From: Rhodocyclaceae bacterium
GTDB lineage: Bacteria > Pseudomonadota > Gammaproteobacteria > Burkholderiales > Rhodocyclaceae
Assembly (NCBI GenBank): GCA_016791115.1
Contig: JAEUNL010000007.1
Span: forward strand, 1 to 63,937
Length of the DNA stretch: 63,937 bases
Direction: 5' to 3'
A program made the position numbers and the translations under genes. The notes below the pieces were generated by a model. That model was not told the DNA's origin, made no database searches, and was given only the letters and a program-made list of their open reading frames with translations. Within the stretch, counting starts at the first letter, position 1, and every line of letters begins with the position of its first letter. Shown here piece after piece: positions 21,509-30,528 of the stretch.

Positions 21509-22972
21509 ATGAAATCCATCCGTGGGCTGCTGCTTTGGGGAACCTTCATCACCCTGATCGTGGTGCTGGGTGGCGCCGGATGGCTGGGATTCAAGTCGGG
21601 GCGCGACGAAGCCGAAGAACTCTTCGATGCGCGGCTGGCGACGTCGGCTCGCGTGCTCGACATTCTCGTGGCGCAACAGGTCGAGATCGCCACGGTCGAC
21701 GACCCGATCGTCATCGACATTCCGGCGCCGCTCAAGGATCCCTTCGCCGACCCGGACGAGTCGACGCCGCTCGGCCACTACTACGAGACGAGCATCGCCT
21801 TCCAGGTGTGGAACGGCGGCGAATCCGCAATCCGTCCCAAGCTGATGGCGCGTTCTGCGTCTGCGCCGATCGAACCGTTTGCGCCGCTGCAGCCGGGTTG
21901 GTCCGATCGCACGCTGGATGGCCGCATCTGGCGCGTTTTCGTGCTCGCCACCGGGCATTCCTGGGTCGCGGTGGCCGAACGGGACGATGCGCGCAGCGAA
22001 CTCACCCAGAAACTCGCGTTCGCCGCGACCACGCCGTTGCTGGTCGGTGGTCCGGTGTTGCTGGCGTTGCTCAGCCTGCTGATCCGCTACGGCCTGGCGC
22101 CGCTGTCGGAACTGGCGCGGCGGCTGGAAACGCGCAAACCCGATGCACTGCTTCCGCTACAACTGGAACGTGCGCCGGATGAAGTGATCCCCGTGGTGGC
22201 GGCACTGAACGGACTGCTCGGACGCACGCGCGAGGCGTTCGAACGCGAGCGGCGCTTCATCGATGCGGCTGCGCATGAATTGCGCACACCGCTCGCTGCG
22301 CTCAAGATCCATGCGCAGAATGCCGCTGCCGCGCACGACGAACAGTCGCGCCGCAACTCGATGGCGCGCATGCTCGACGGACTCGACCGGACAACGCATC
22401 TTGCGAGCCAGATGCTCGCCTACAGCCGCATCACCGGTCCGGCGGCGAAGCCTGCCGAGCAGCAACTGTCGCTGCGCACGATCGTCGGCGAGGCGCTCGA
22501 CCAGATGCGCCACGCCGCCAGTACGAAGGAGCAGCAGATCGTCTTCGACGGCGGCGAGCCGGGCGATGGGTATGCCCTGCTTGGCGATCCGGCGCAACTC
22601 GCGAGCCTGGTGCGCAACCTGATCGACAACGCAAGCCAGTATTCCCCGCCAGGCTCTCCGGTTCGCGCCCGCCTGTCGCGCGGCCTCGACCGATCGATCC
22701 ACTTCGAAGTAATCGACAGCGGACCCGGCATTCCGCCCGAGTTGCGCGAACGCGTGTTCGAAAGTTACTTCCGCATTCCCGGCTCCGCCGGCAGCGGCAG
22801 CGGGCTCGGACTTGCGATCGTGCGAGAGATCGCGCACCGTCACGGCGGGCGGGTCGGCATCGATTCGCCCGAGCAGGGTGTCGGAACCCGCGTTCACGTC
22901 ATATTCGACGCCGCCGGCGCGCAATCCGGTGCGTTAAAGCCCGAAGCCGAACCTGCCGATAAACCCCTTTGA
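21509..22972 (+). CDS. Sensor histidine kinase (QseC-like)
   Basis: 487 aa. Transmembrane helix near residues 5-25, a periplasmic sensor region of ~140 residues, a second helix around residues 172-190 (LLVGGPVLLALLSLLI), then HAMP-like linker and HisKA domain with the phospho-acceptor H256 (FIDAAAHELRTPL). The HATPase_c has the N-box LVRNLIDNASQYSPPG and G-boxes DSGPGIPPEL and GSGSGLGLAIVREI. Operon partner of the regulator at 20800. The periplasmic domain shows no ligand motif I recognise. Confidence 0.92.
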   Translation: MKSIRGLLLWGTFITLIVVLGGAGWLGFKSGRDEAEELFDARLATSARVLDILVAQQVEIATVDDPIVIDIPAPLKDPFADPDESTPLGHYYETSIAFQVWNGGESAIRPKLMARSASAPIEPFAPLQPGWSDRTLDGRIWRVFVLATGHSWVAVAERDDARSELTQKLAFAATTPLLVGGPVLLALLSLLIRYGLAPLSELARRLETRKPDALLPLQLERAPDEVIPVVAALNGLLGRTREAFERERRFIDAAAHELRTPLAALKIHAQNAAAAHDEQSRRNSMARMLDGLDRTTHLASQMLAYSRITGPAAKPAEQQLSLRTIVGEALDQMRHAASTKEQQIVFDGGEPGDGYALLGDPAQLASLVRNLIDNASQYSPPGSPVRARLSRGLDRSIHFEVIDSGPGIPPELRERVFESYFRIPGSAGSGSGLGLAIVREIAHRHGGRVGIDSPEQGVGTRVHVIFDAAGAQSGALKPEAEPADKPL

Positions 22973-23035
22973 ATCTTGTAACCGGTCGGGTGCGCGGCAG
23001 GCCGCGGCCGACGACCGGGGCGGAAGGGCGGGGGA

Positions 23036-25495
23036 ATGGGGCACAGGGAGCCGGCGCAGAGCATCGGTCGCTTCGCGATTCGTCGCCTGCTGGGCGAGGG
23101 CGCGCAGAGCGCGGTTTTCCTTGCCTGGGACCCGCACCTCGAGCGGGAAGTTGCGATCAAGACGCTGCATTTCTCGGACCGTGCCGCGGGGCAGGGAAGC
23201 CTGCTGCTGCAGGAGGCGCGTGCGGTCGCGAGCCTGCGCCACCCGAACATCATTCCGGTATTCGAGGCGGGCGAAGCGCATGGCCACCCCTATCTGGTAT
23301 TCGAGTATGTCGATGGGCCGACGCTTGCGCAGGTGCTGAACCAGCGCGGCGCACAGCCGGCGGCACAGGCAGTCGAGTCGATCTGCGGCGTGCTCGGCGC
23401 GATCGGCGAGGCCCATCGCCACGGCGTGCTGCATCGCGACCTCAAGCCTTCCAACATCCTGGTCGACGGTGCCGGCGAACTCCGCGTGATGGATTTCGGC
23501 ATCGCGACACGCGTGGCCGATCCAGCCGCGCCGGGCGACGCGCTGATTGGCACGCCGGCCTACATGGCACCGGAGTACATCGAGACGCGCGACTACACGT
23601 TCCGCTCCGACCTGTTTGCCGTCGGCCTGATCCTCTACGAAATGCTCAGCGGCGAACGGGCGGTGAGCGGTGGCAGCCCGATCATCACGATGCAGAACAT
23701 CTGCGGCGGGCGCATCTGCACCTCGCTGCACATGCCGGACCGGGTGGACGAAAAGCTCGCGGCGATCATTGCGCGCGCCACCTCGCTCGATCCGGCGCTG
23801 CGCTACGATTCCGCGGAGCAGATGCGCGAGGCGCTCCAGGCCTACCTGGCGCCGCAAGGCGAGATGGAGAAGCCTTCAGCAGAGGGCGGAAAGGGCGTGC
23901 TCGGCTTTCTGCTGCGCCGGATGCAGTTGAAGGGCGATTTTCCCGCGCTCTCCGAGTCCATCCGGGCGATCAACCGGCTGACTTCGTCGGACAAGGACAG
24001 CGTCAACACGCTCTCCAACGCCATCGTCAAGGATTTCGCGCTGACCAACCGCATCCTGCGGCTGGTCAACTCCGCGTTTTACCGGCAGGCTGGCGGGGGC
24101 GGCATCAGCACCGTGTCGCGCGCCATCATCGTGCTCGGTTTCAACACGATACGCGACATCGCGATATCGCTGATCCTCGTCGAACACGTGCAGAACCAGG
24201 CTAACGCCGCGCTGCTCAAAGAGGAATTCCTGCGCGCCACCTTCAGCGGCACGCTCGCGCGCGAACTCGCCGCGAAGCTCGCGATGCGCGAAACCGAGGA
24301 AGCCTACATCTGCGCCATGATGCACAACCTCGGGCGCTTCCTCACGCTTTACTACCTGCCGGAAGAGGCCGAGGAAGTGCGCCGCGTCATGGCGGCCGCG
24401 CGCCTGTCGGAAGAATCCGCCTCGATCCGTGTGCTCGGCATGAGCTTCCAGGAACTCGGCATCGGTGTTGCGCGCACCTGGGGGTTCCCCGATGCCATCG
24501 TCAAGGGCCTGCGCCATCTCGGCGAAGGCGCCTTGCGTCCTGCGAAGTCGCGCGAAGACGTGATGCGGGCCATCTCGTCCTTCGCCAACGAGGCATGCCG
24601 CGCCTTCGAAGCCGGCGAAGGGCACGATCTCGAACAAGTGCTGGTGCCGCTGCGCAAGCGCTACGGCGCTGCACTCGCCGTGAGCGACACGCAGTTCCGC
24701 ACCGCGATGCAGCGCGCGGTGCACGAAACGGCCGACTTCTGCGGCATTGCGCGCCTGAACCTCAAGCAGTCGCCATTCGGCAAGCTGCTGCGGCAGGATA
24801 TTTCGATTGCCAGGACGGACCTCGTTGCCGATGCAACGGCAGGCGCCGAGGCCAGCGCCGCCATCACCCTGGCGCCGGCAACCCTGCTCGAAACGCAAGC
24901 CGTCACGGCCGTCGATCCCATGCCGCAGGCGCCAGCCGTTGCGGCTGCGCCCGGCGCGGGCGACCGTCCCGTGCGCGGCAGTGGCGAGGCCGTGCTGGCC
25001 GCCGGCATCCAGGACATCAGCAACACCCTGGTCGAAGATTTCTCGCTGAACGACCTGTTGCGCATGATCCTCGAAACCATGTACCGGGCCATGGGTTTCG
25101 ACCGCGTGCTGATGTGCATACGCGATGCGCGCACCAACCGCATGGCCGCGCGCTTCGGCTTCGGTGCCAACTCGCCGGAGGTCATCCGCGCCTTCCAGTT
25201 CGACCTCGGCGACAACGGCGTGATCTTCTCGCTGGCGGTGGCGCGCGGCGCCGACATGCTGATCTCCGACGCCAAGGATCCGCAGATCGCCCAGCGCATC
25301 CCGCGCTGGCATCGCGAGAAACTCGGTGCGCAAACCTTCATCGTGCTGCCGCTGATCCTGCGCAACCAGCCCGTCGCCATGATCTACGCCGACTGCCCGG
25401 CTGCGGGCGACATTGTCGTCTCCGACAAGGAACTCGGCATGCTGCGTACCTTGCGCAACCAGGCCGTACTGGCGATCAAGCAGGGCGGGACGTAG
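23036..25495 (+). CDS. Fusion of Ser/Thr protein kinase, HDOD domain and GAF-like domain
   Basis: 819 aa. Residues ~12-270 are a Hanks-type kinase: G-loop LLGEGAQSAVFLAWD, K42, HRD loop H133-R134-D135 (HRDLKPSN), DFG 153-155 and APE at 178-180. Residues ~302-500 form an HDOD domain (FPALSESIRAINRLTSS; AIVKDFALTNRILRLVNSAFY; CAMMHNLGRFL). After an Ala-rich linker, ~655-815 resemble a GAF domain. No transmembrane helix. Strong GGGCGGGGG site before the ATG. HDOD and GAF modules suggest c-di-GMP-related or other signal integration, but the target is unknown. Separate from the upstream two-component operon by 63 bases. Confidence 0.88.
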   Translation: MGHREPAQSIGRFAIRRLLGEGAQSAVFLAWDPHLEREVAIKTLHFSDRAAGQGSLLLQEARAVASLRHPNIIPVFEAGEAHGHPYLVFEYVDGPTLAQVLNQRGAQPAAQAVESICGVLGAIGEAHRHGVLHRDLKPSNILVDGAGELRVMDFGIATRVADPAAPGDALIGTPAYMAPEYIETRDYTFRSDLFAVGLILYEMLSGERAVSGGSPIITMQNICGGRICTSLHMPDRVDEKLAAIIARATSLDPALRYDSAEQMREALQAYLAPQGEMEKPSAEGGKGVLGFLLRRMQLKGDFPALSESIRAINRLTSSDKDSVNTLSNAIVKDFALTNRILRLVNSAFYRQAGGGGISTVSRAIIVLGFNTIRDIAISLILVEHVQNQANAALLKEEFLRATFSGTLARELAAKLAMRETEEAYICAMMHNLGRFLTLYYLPEEAEEVRRVMAAARLSEESASIRVLGMSFQELGIGVARTWGFPDAIVKGLRHLGEGALRPAKSREDVMRAISSFANEACRAFEAGEGHDLEQVLVPLRKRYGAALAVSDTQFRTAMQRAVHETADFCGIARLNLKQSPFGKLLRQDISIARTDLVADATAGAEASAAITLAPATLLETQAVTAVDPMPQAPAVAAAPGAGDRPVRGSGEAVLAAGIQDISNTLVEDFSLNDLLRMILETMYRAMGFDRVLMCIRDARTNRMAARFGFGANSPEVIRAFQFDLGDNGVIFSLAVARGADMLISDAKDPQIAQRIPRWHREKLGAQTFIVLPLILRNQPVAMIYADCPAAGDIVVSDKELGMLRTLRNQAVLAIKQGGT

Positions 25496-25635
25496 TCAGG
25501 CCAGCGCGGCCGATGTGAACGGTATCGGGCAAATAAGCCGCGGGATGGCAGCCGCGCCGCGGTCCGCGACCGCTTTGATTTACGCCAGGAACTGCATCGG
25601 AAGGGCCACGATTCGCCGAGGGGCTTGATTGACAT

Positions 25636-25685
25636 TGGTGGGCGGTACTGGGATCGAACCAGTGACCCCTGCCGTGTGAAGGCAG
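25636..25685. repeat. Left attachment repeat: duplicated 3' end of tRNA-Val
   Basis: 50 bases identical to 38010-38059, covering the T-arm, variable loop, anticodon arm and CCA of tRNA-Val on the minus strand. After 25685 the tRNA sequence is lost (reads AGAAACCG instead of the D-arm), so this is a non-functional tRNA fragment marking the element's left junction. Confidence 0.93.
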
Positions 25686-25767
25686 AGAAACCGCATTTTC
25701 CCGGACAATCCCGGACTCTTGTTCTCTCTGAAGATTGTCCTTTACTGTCCGCCAAATTCCGTCTATG

Positions 25768-25789
25768 TTTAGGATACCTATAGGATACC
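25768..25789 (+). repeat. Putative integrase arm-type site, left
   Basis: Two TAGGATA-containing half-repeats in tandem (TTTAGGATA then CTATAGGATACC). A near-identical 22-base copy (four differences) lies at 37945-37966 in the same orientation near the other end. The position between the attachment repeat and the integrase start fits arm-type binding. Confidence 0.5.
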
Positions 25790-25807
25790 AAGCATGACAA
25801 TCGAAAT

Positions 25808-26986
25808 ATGGCTGACCGAATCGATACTGTTGCGGGGCGAGAAAAGCTAAAGCCTCGGCGCGCGCCTTACTGGCACAAGCTCTCGTCAGGGTGTCACTTG
25901 GGGTTCCGCAAGATGACGCGGGCTTCTACCGGCTCCTGGCTTGCCCAGGCATACGATCCAGACACGCGGAAGCAGACGCGCCGCAGCCTTGGCACCTTTG
26001 ACGCACTGCCAGATCATCAGCGATTTGACGCGGCCAAAGTCGAGGCCGAAGTCTGGTTCAAGCATCTGGGGCGGGGCGGTTCAATCGAGATTTTGACCGT
26101 TGAGGACGTGGCACGGCGCTACGTTGCGCACGTAAAGAACGAGAAGGGCGACGACTACGCGGACGATATTGAAGCCCGGTTCGTGCGCTGGCTCTACAGC
26201 GACCCGCTAGCTAAGGTGAATGTTCAGAAACTCAAGCGCCACCAGATCGAGGAATGGCGGCGCACTCTCGTGCAAACGCCAGTCGTCTCCAATCCGTTTG
26301 CCGACGACCCCGACGTGCGCGAGCGCTCCCCGTCGTCAGTGAATCGTGACCTCACGCCGCTCCGCGCCGCGCTTAACCTCGCCCACCGAAGAGGGTTAGT
26401 CACAACCGATACCCCTTGGATTGAGGCGCTGCAGCCCATCAAAAATGCCGATGGCCGCCGCGATGTCTATTTGGACAAGGAACAACGGCGCGGTCTGCTA
26501 GCCCATGCGCCTGCCGATTTGGCCGTTTTTTTGCGCGGGCTGGCACTGCTGCCGCTGCGGCCGGGCGCGCTGGCTGCGCTAACGGTTTCAAGTTTCGACA
26601 AGCGCATTGGTGTGCTGACGATCGGGAAGGACAAGGCGGGGCGAGATAGAAAGATCAAGCTACCCGAAGCAACGGCGGCTTTCGTCGCGGATTGCGCAAA
26701 GGACAAACTTCCGGCCGCGCCTTTGTTCGCCCGGGCGGACGCCAAGCCTTGGAACAAGGATGCTTGGAAGAAGCCCCTCAAAGAAGCGGCAATAGCCGCC
26801 AATCTTCCGGCAGAAACGACAGCCTACGCGCTGCGCCATAGCGCAATCACGGATCTGGTAACGGGCGGGTTGGACCTGCTGACAGTGGCCCAGTTGAGTG
26901 GAACAGGGGTGCAGATGATCGAGCGGCACTACGGGCATCTGCGAAAGGAACACGCCGCTGCAGCCTTGGCGACGCTCGCTCTATAA
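25808..26986 (+). CDS. Tyrosine recombinase (integrase)
   Basis: 392 aa. An N-terminal arm-binding/SAM-like region contains YVAHVKNEKGDDY. The catalytic domain has R251 (LLPLRPGALAALT), R343 in the box YALRHSAITDLV, and nucleophile Y375 (MIERHYGHL). The box-II His of HxxR is Tyr here (Y340), a substitution seen in related island integrases. Directs site-specific integration into tRNA-Val. Directed inward from the left end. Confidence 0.93.
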   Translation: MADRIDTVAGREKLKPRRAPYWHKLSSGCHLGFRKMTRASTGSWLAQAYDPDTRKQTRRSLGTFDALPDHQRFDAAKVEAEVWFKHLGRGGSIEILTVEDVARRYVAHVKNEKGDDYADDIEARFVRWLYSDPLAKVNVQKLKRHQIEEWRRTLVQTPVVSNPFADDPDVRERSPSSVNRDLTPLRAALNLAHRRGLVTTDTPWIEALQPIKNADGRRDVYLDKEQRRGLLAHAPADLAVFLRGLALLPLRPGALAALTVSSFDKRIGVLTIGKDKAGRDRKIKLPEATAAFVADCAKDKLPAAPLFARADAKPWNKDAWKKPLKEAAIAANLPAETTAYALRHSAITDLVTGGLDLLTVAQLSGTGVQMIERHYGHLRKEHAAAALATLAL

Positions 26987-27059
26987 AGGACCCGCGCCGG
27001 ACGGCAAATAGACCTCCAACGGGTGAACTTGCACTCATAAGGATTATGGCTTAGAAGGG

Positions 27060-27320
27060 GAACTGCCGCTGGGGATCGCGTCCCAGCTGAAGTGAAAGCG
27101 TGGAGAGTTGGTGTCCTCCGATACCGCGTCCGGTGAAAGTCCGGACAATCGAACGCATCAGCAAGTAGCAGTCCAATACGGGAACGCGAACAAGCCTTAG
27201 AGCACTCGCTACTCGCAAGACCCAGTGAAAGCGGTGCAACGTGTGCAAGGCGTCGGTGGCCTTGCGTGTGTTGTGTCGGCCCGCTTGGTCTTTTCTTTTG
27301 AGTGCAGCGGGCCATCATTA
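27060..27320 (+). ncRNA. Putative structured leader RNA upstream of the AlpA-type gene
   Basis: The 344-base gap between integrase and the AlpA-type gene holds four strong hairpins: GCTGGG/CCCAGC (27068-27087), GTCCGG/CCGGAC (27128-27146), a 16-bp stem spanning ~27236-27274 with core GCAAGGC/GCCTTGC and flanking pairs including several G-U, and GGCCCGCT/AGCGGGCC (27278-27313) ending eight bases before the ribosome site GGAG. GTGAAA occurs three times (27092, 27133, 27225). G-U pairs only work for a + strand transcript. Conserved RNAs are known upstream of alpA genes; membership was not tested. Confidence 0.5.
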
Positions 27321-27330
27321 GGAGTCAGTG

Positions 27331-27546
27331 ATGGCGAATTCGCTTCCTGAGACAGGCTTCCTTCGTCTGTCGCAAATACTCGGCAACCCCAATGCAGAGC
27401 CGCCGATTCCCCCAATCATTCCCATAAAGAAGTCTTGCTGGTGGGCCGGCGTTAAGTCTGGGCGCTTCCCAAAGCCGGTGAAACTTGGGCCGCGTGTAAC
27501 CGCGTGGCGAGTTGAGGATATTCGCGCCCTGATCGCATCGGCTTAA
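27331..27546 (+). CDS. AlpA-family DNA-binding regulator/excisionase
   Basis: 71 aa. MerR-like winged-helix architecture: FLRLSQILG ... PIKKSCWWAGVKSGRFPKPVKLGPRVTAWRVEDIRALIAS, the 'S..T.WR...G.FP.P..L..R...W....V..W' pattern of AlpA/phage excisionases. Such proteins control integrase expression and excision. GGAG six bases before the ATG. First gene after the structured leader; the next small gene starts 11 bases later. Confidence 0.88.
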   Translation: MANSLPETGFLRLSQILGNPNAEPPIPPIIPIKKSCWWAGVKSGRFPKPVKLGPRVTAWRVEDIRALIASA

Positions 27547-27557
27547 AGGGGGCGACC

Positions 27558-27734
27558 ATGACCGCAATTGCAAGGGGGCGCACCGAGGCGACCCCAAGGA
27601 CCACTTACGACCGCAGCCCCACGCGGACCGCATCGCGCGTGAAAGCCCTGATCGTGCGCCTTGCCCTTTGCGGGCTGCTGCCTGTCGGGCTGGCGATCTG
27701 GGTCATTCGACGGGGAGGGCTGCGCGATGCTTGA
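27558..27734 (+). CDS. Small predicted membrane protein of the element
   Basis: 58 aa. Basic Thr/Arg-rich N-terminus (TAIARGRTEATPRTTYDR) followed by one hydrophobic helix (about residues 30-50, ALIVRLALCGLLPVGLAIWVI) and a basic tail. AAAGGGGG lies nine bases before the ATG, and the 3' end overlaps the next gene's start by 8 bases, which supports a real co-translated gene. No family recognised. Confidence 0.6.
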   Translation: MTAIARGRTEATPRTTYDRSPTRTASRVKALIVRLALCGLLPVGLAIWVIRRGGLRDA

Positions 27735-30144
27735 CGCACTCTCCCAATTCAGCGACGCAATCAAGGCGGCGGGCCTGCCCCCGCCGGCTACCATCGAGGC
27801 GGACGGCAGGCTGCGGCGATTCGCTAGCAACGGCAAAAGCGGCGATGACGCCGGCTGGTATCTACTGCATGGCGACGGCATCCCCGCCGGCAGTTTCGGC
27901 GATTGGCGCACCGGATTCTCCCAGACTTGGAGGGCAGATATTGGCCGCACCCTGACGCCAGCCGAGGAAGCGACGCACCGGGCGAAGGTGGAATCGATGC
28001 GACGCGAGCGTGAAGCCGAGGAAGCCAAGCGCAAGGCCGAAGCCAAGGCCAAAGCAGCGGCAATCTGGCATAAGGCCGAACCCGCCCCCGAAGATCATCC
28101 CTACCTGATACGCAAGGGCATCAAGGCCCACGGGGCGCGACTGCACAACGGGGCGCTTGTGATTCCCATGCGCGCCGGTGGCGTGCTTCATTCGTTGCAA
28201 TTCATCGGCGCAGATGGTGACAAGCGCTTCCTGGCTGGGGGGCGGGTGGCCGGCTGCTATTTCGGCATCGGCACCGTGCAGGGGGCTGCGGCGCTTTGTG
28301 TTGCCGAAGGTTTCGCCACATCGAGCACGGTCTATGAGGCGACCGGCTATCCGGTGGCTGTGGCCTTCAACGCCGGCAACATGATGCTGGTGGCAAAGGC
28401 TATGCGGGTGAAATTCCCCGATTTGCCCCTGATCCTGTGTGCGGACGATGACAGCGGCACCGAAGGCAATCCGGGGCTGACAAAGGCGGCCGAAGCGGCG
28501 CGGGCTGTCGGTGGGCTGTTGGCCATTCCCGAGTTCCCGGAGGGAGACAACATGAACCCGACCGACTTCAACGACATGGCCAAACTATGCGGTCTGGAAG
28601 CCGTGGAACGCGCCATAGCGAACGCAGCGCCCCCGGCAAAGGGTGAGCCTCAACCCGACCGAGAAGACGGGCCGGCGGCCGATTCTGACGGCTGGCCCGA
28701 GCCGCAGCCACTAACCGCCAAGGTGGAGCCGGAACCCTACCCGATTGACGCATTGCCTGCCCCGATTCGGGCGGCGGTAGAAGAGGTGGCAGGCTTCGTC
28801 AAAGCCCCGATCCCGATGGTTGCATCCTCAGCGCTCGCCGCACTGTCACTAGCGGCGCAAGCCCATGCGGACGTCAAACGCGCGGAGCGGCTGGTGGGGC
28901 CAGTTGGATTATTCCTGCTCACGATTGCGGACTCGGGCGAACGGAAATCCACTTGCGACGGATTCTTTGCACGGGCGATTCGAGAATACGAGGAAGCACA
29001 AGCGCAAGAGGCGAAACCGGCTTTGAAGAGCTACAGAGCGGCGATAGAGGCCTGGGAAGCCAAGCGCGGCGGCATCAAGGACAAGATTCGACAGCACGTG
29101 AAGAGCAGCAAGCCGACGGCAGATATGGAATCGGCCTTGTGCAATCTGGAACACGACAAACCAGAACCACCACGGATTCCGCGCTTGCTCTATGCCGATG
29201 CGACCCCCGAAGCACTCGCCTATGGACTGGCGCAGCAATGGCCGGCCGGGGGAGTGGTATCTGCGGAGGCCGGAATTGTTTTCGGCTCGCATGGCATGGG
29301 CAAGGATTCGGTTATGCGGAATCTTGGCTTGCTAAATCAGCTATGGGACGGAACGGGGCTGACCGTTGATCGGCGCTCGACGGAATCTTTCACCGTGCAT
29401 GGTGCGCGGCTAACCGTTGCACTTCAGGTTCAAGAGCCGACATTGCGTGAATTCTTCAGCCGTTCGGGGGCGCTGGCGCGCGGGACCGGCTTCCTTGCCC
29501 GTTTCCTTGTTGCTTGGCCTGAGTCCACTCAAGGGCAACGGCCGTTCACGGAAGCCCCGGCGAACTGGCCTGCGTTGGCAGGGTTCAATCGGCGCATCGC
29601 GGCGATTCTGAGTCAGCCTGCCCCGCTTGAGGATGGCGGCGGACTGGCGCCCCCTGCGCTGCCTCTAACGCCCGAAGCCAAAGCAGCATGGATTGCGTAC
29701 CACGATGCAATCGAAAGCGAACTGGCAAGCGGCGGTGAGCTTTATGACGTGCGGGACGTGGCGAGCAAATCCGCTGACAACGCGGCACGGCTGGCGGCAC
29801 TGTTCCAACTCTTTGACGGCGCGGGCGGCGCCATCGGCGCGGAAGCTTTCGACGGCGCGAGCCGAATTGCGGCATGGCATCTACACGAAGCGCGGCGGTT
29901 CTTTGGGGAACTCGCTTTGCCTGAAGAGTTGGCGGATGCGGCGCGGCTGGATTCGTGGCTGATCTCACATTGCAAGCGAGAACAAACCTGCAGCGCAAAG
30001 AAGAACCACGTTCGACAGCACGGCCCGATCCGGGATGGCTCACGGCTCGACGTTGCTTTAAGGGAGCTTTCCGCTTTGGACCGCGTGCGACTGGCCGGCG
30101 AACGCCCGCAGATGATTCAAGTCAATCCGGGCCTGATGAGGTGA
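27727..30144 (+). CDS. Toprim/DUF3987 primase-helicase-like replication protein
   Basis: 805 aa. N-terminal part (residues ~1-130) is of the type before Toprim domains. Toprim-like core: E194 (CVAEGFATSS) and D240-D242 (LCADDDSGTEGNPG). From ~residue 350 a DUF3987 ATPase domain follows with Walker-A-like SGERKST (403-409). The same two-part architecture occurs in replication proteins of many integrative elements and satellites. ATG 27727 preceded by GGGGAGGG. Probably supports autonomous replication after excision. Confidence 0.85.
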   Translation: MLDALSQFSDAIKAAGLPPPATIEADGRLRRFASNGKSGDDAGWYLLHGDGIPAGSFGDWRTGFSQTWRADIGRTLTPAEEATHRAKVESMRREREAEEAKRKAEAKAKAAAIWHKAEPAPEDHPYLIRKGIKAHGARLHNGALVIPMRAGGVLHSLQFIGADGDKRFLAGGRVAGCYFGIGTVQGAAALCVAEGFATSSTVYEATGYPVAVAFNAGNMMLVAKAMRVKFPDLPLILCADDDSGTEGNPGLTKAAEAARAVGGLLAIPEFPEGDNMNPTDFNDMAKLCGLEAVERAIANAAPPAKGEPQPDREDGPAADSDGWPEPQPLTAKVEPEPYPIDALPAPIRAAVEEVAGFVKAPIPMVASSALAALSLAAQAHADVKRAERLVGPVGLFLLTIADSGERKSTCDGFFARAIREYEEAQAQEAKPALKSYRAAIEAWEAKRGGIKDKIRQHVKSSKPTADMESALCNLEHDKPEPPRIPRLLYADATPEALAYGLAQQWPAGGVVSAEAGIVFGSHGMGKDSVMRNLGLLNQLWDGTGLTVDRRSTESFTVHGARLTVALQVQEPTLREFFSRSGALARGTGFLARFLVAWPESTQGQRPFTEAPANWPALAGFNRRIAAILSQPAPLEDGGGLAPPALPLTPEAKAAWIAYHDAIESELASGGELYDVRDVASKSADNAARLAALFQLFDGAGGAIGAEAFDGASRIAAWHLHEARRFFGELALPEELADAARLDSWLISHCKREQTCSAKKNHVRQHGPIRDGSRLDVALRELSALDRVRLAGERPQMIQVNPGLMR

Positions 30145-30147
30145 CAA

Positions 30148-30528
30148 ATGAAGCTACGCGACCTGATCCGCAACCAACGAACCGCCGAAACCGCTACTGC
30201 TATTCCTGCTACTCCTGCTACTGATCCGGCGGCAACGCTTCAATCAGTAGCAAAAATAGCAACGGTAGCAGTAGCAAACACCGATGAGCCGGCAAATGGA
30301 TCGCCCGATGATGAGCGCATTGCGCGCATGGTGAGAAAACTGGAAGAGAACCCCGGCATTGCCTACGCAATCGAGACACATGACGAAATCGAGCCGGACG
30401 CCGTGCTGCTTACCTTGGCGATCCGTGGCAACGCTTCAGGCGAATTGAGAATCCCAAAATCACGCTATGACGCCTTCGCCCTGCTGGATCTGATCGAACG
30501 GCACACGACGCGGAGGACGTTGCAATGA
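30148..30528 (+). CDS. Hypothetical protein of the element
   Basis: 126 aa. N-terminal low-complexity Ala/Thr/Pro segment (residues ~14-32) encoded by imperfect CTACT-rich repeats, then an acidic helical C-terminal half (DDERIARMVRKLEENPGIAYAIETHDEIEPD). Not recognised. Starts 3 bases after the replication gene and overlaps the next gene by four bases (ATGA), so it is in the same operon. Confidence 0.65.
   Translation: MKLRDLIRNQRTAETATAIPATPATDPAATLQSVAKIATVAVANTDEPANGSPDDERIARMVRKLEENPGIAYAIETHDEIEPDAVLLTLAIRGNASGELRIPKSRYDAFALLDLIERHTTRRTLQ

Noticed and set aside
25700..25790. CRISPR-like repeats near the left end of the element
   Set aside because: Only two short CCCGGAC copies and the arm-type motif; no regular repeat-spacer pattern and no cas genes.
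27128..27146. Group II intron or RNase P-like 'GTGAAAGTCC' signature
   Set aside because: The short match is part of a simple hairpin; no intron 5' boundary, domain V or reverse transcriptase is present.
30190..30240. CTACT-rich microsatellite as a phase-variable tract
   Set aside because: Repeats are imperfect and code in frame for an Ala/Thr/Pro linker; no homopolymer or pure short-repeat run.
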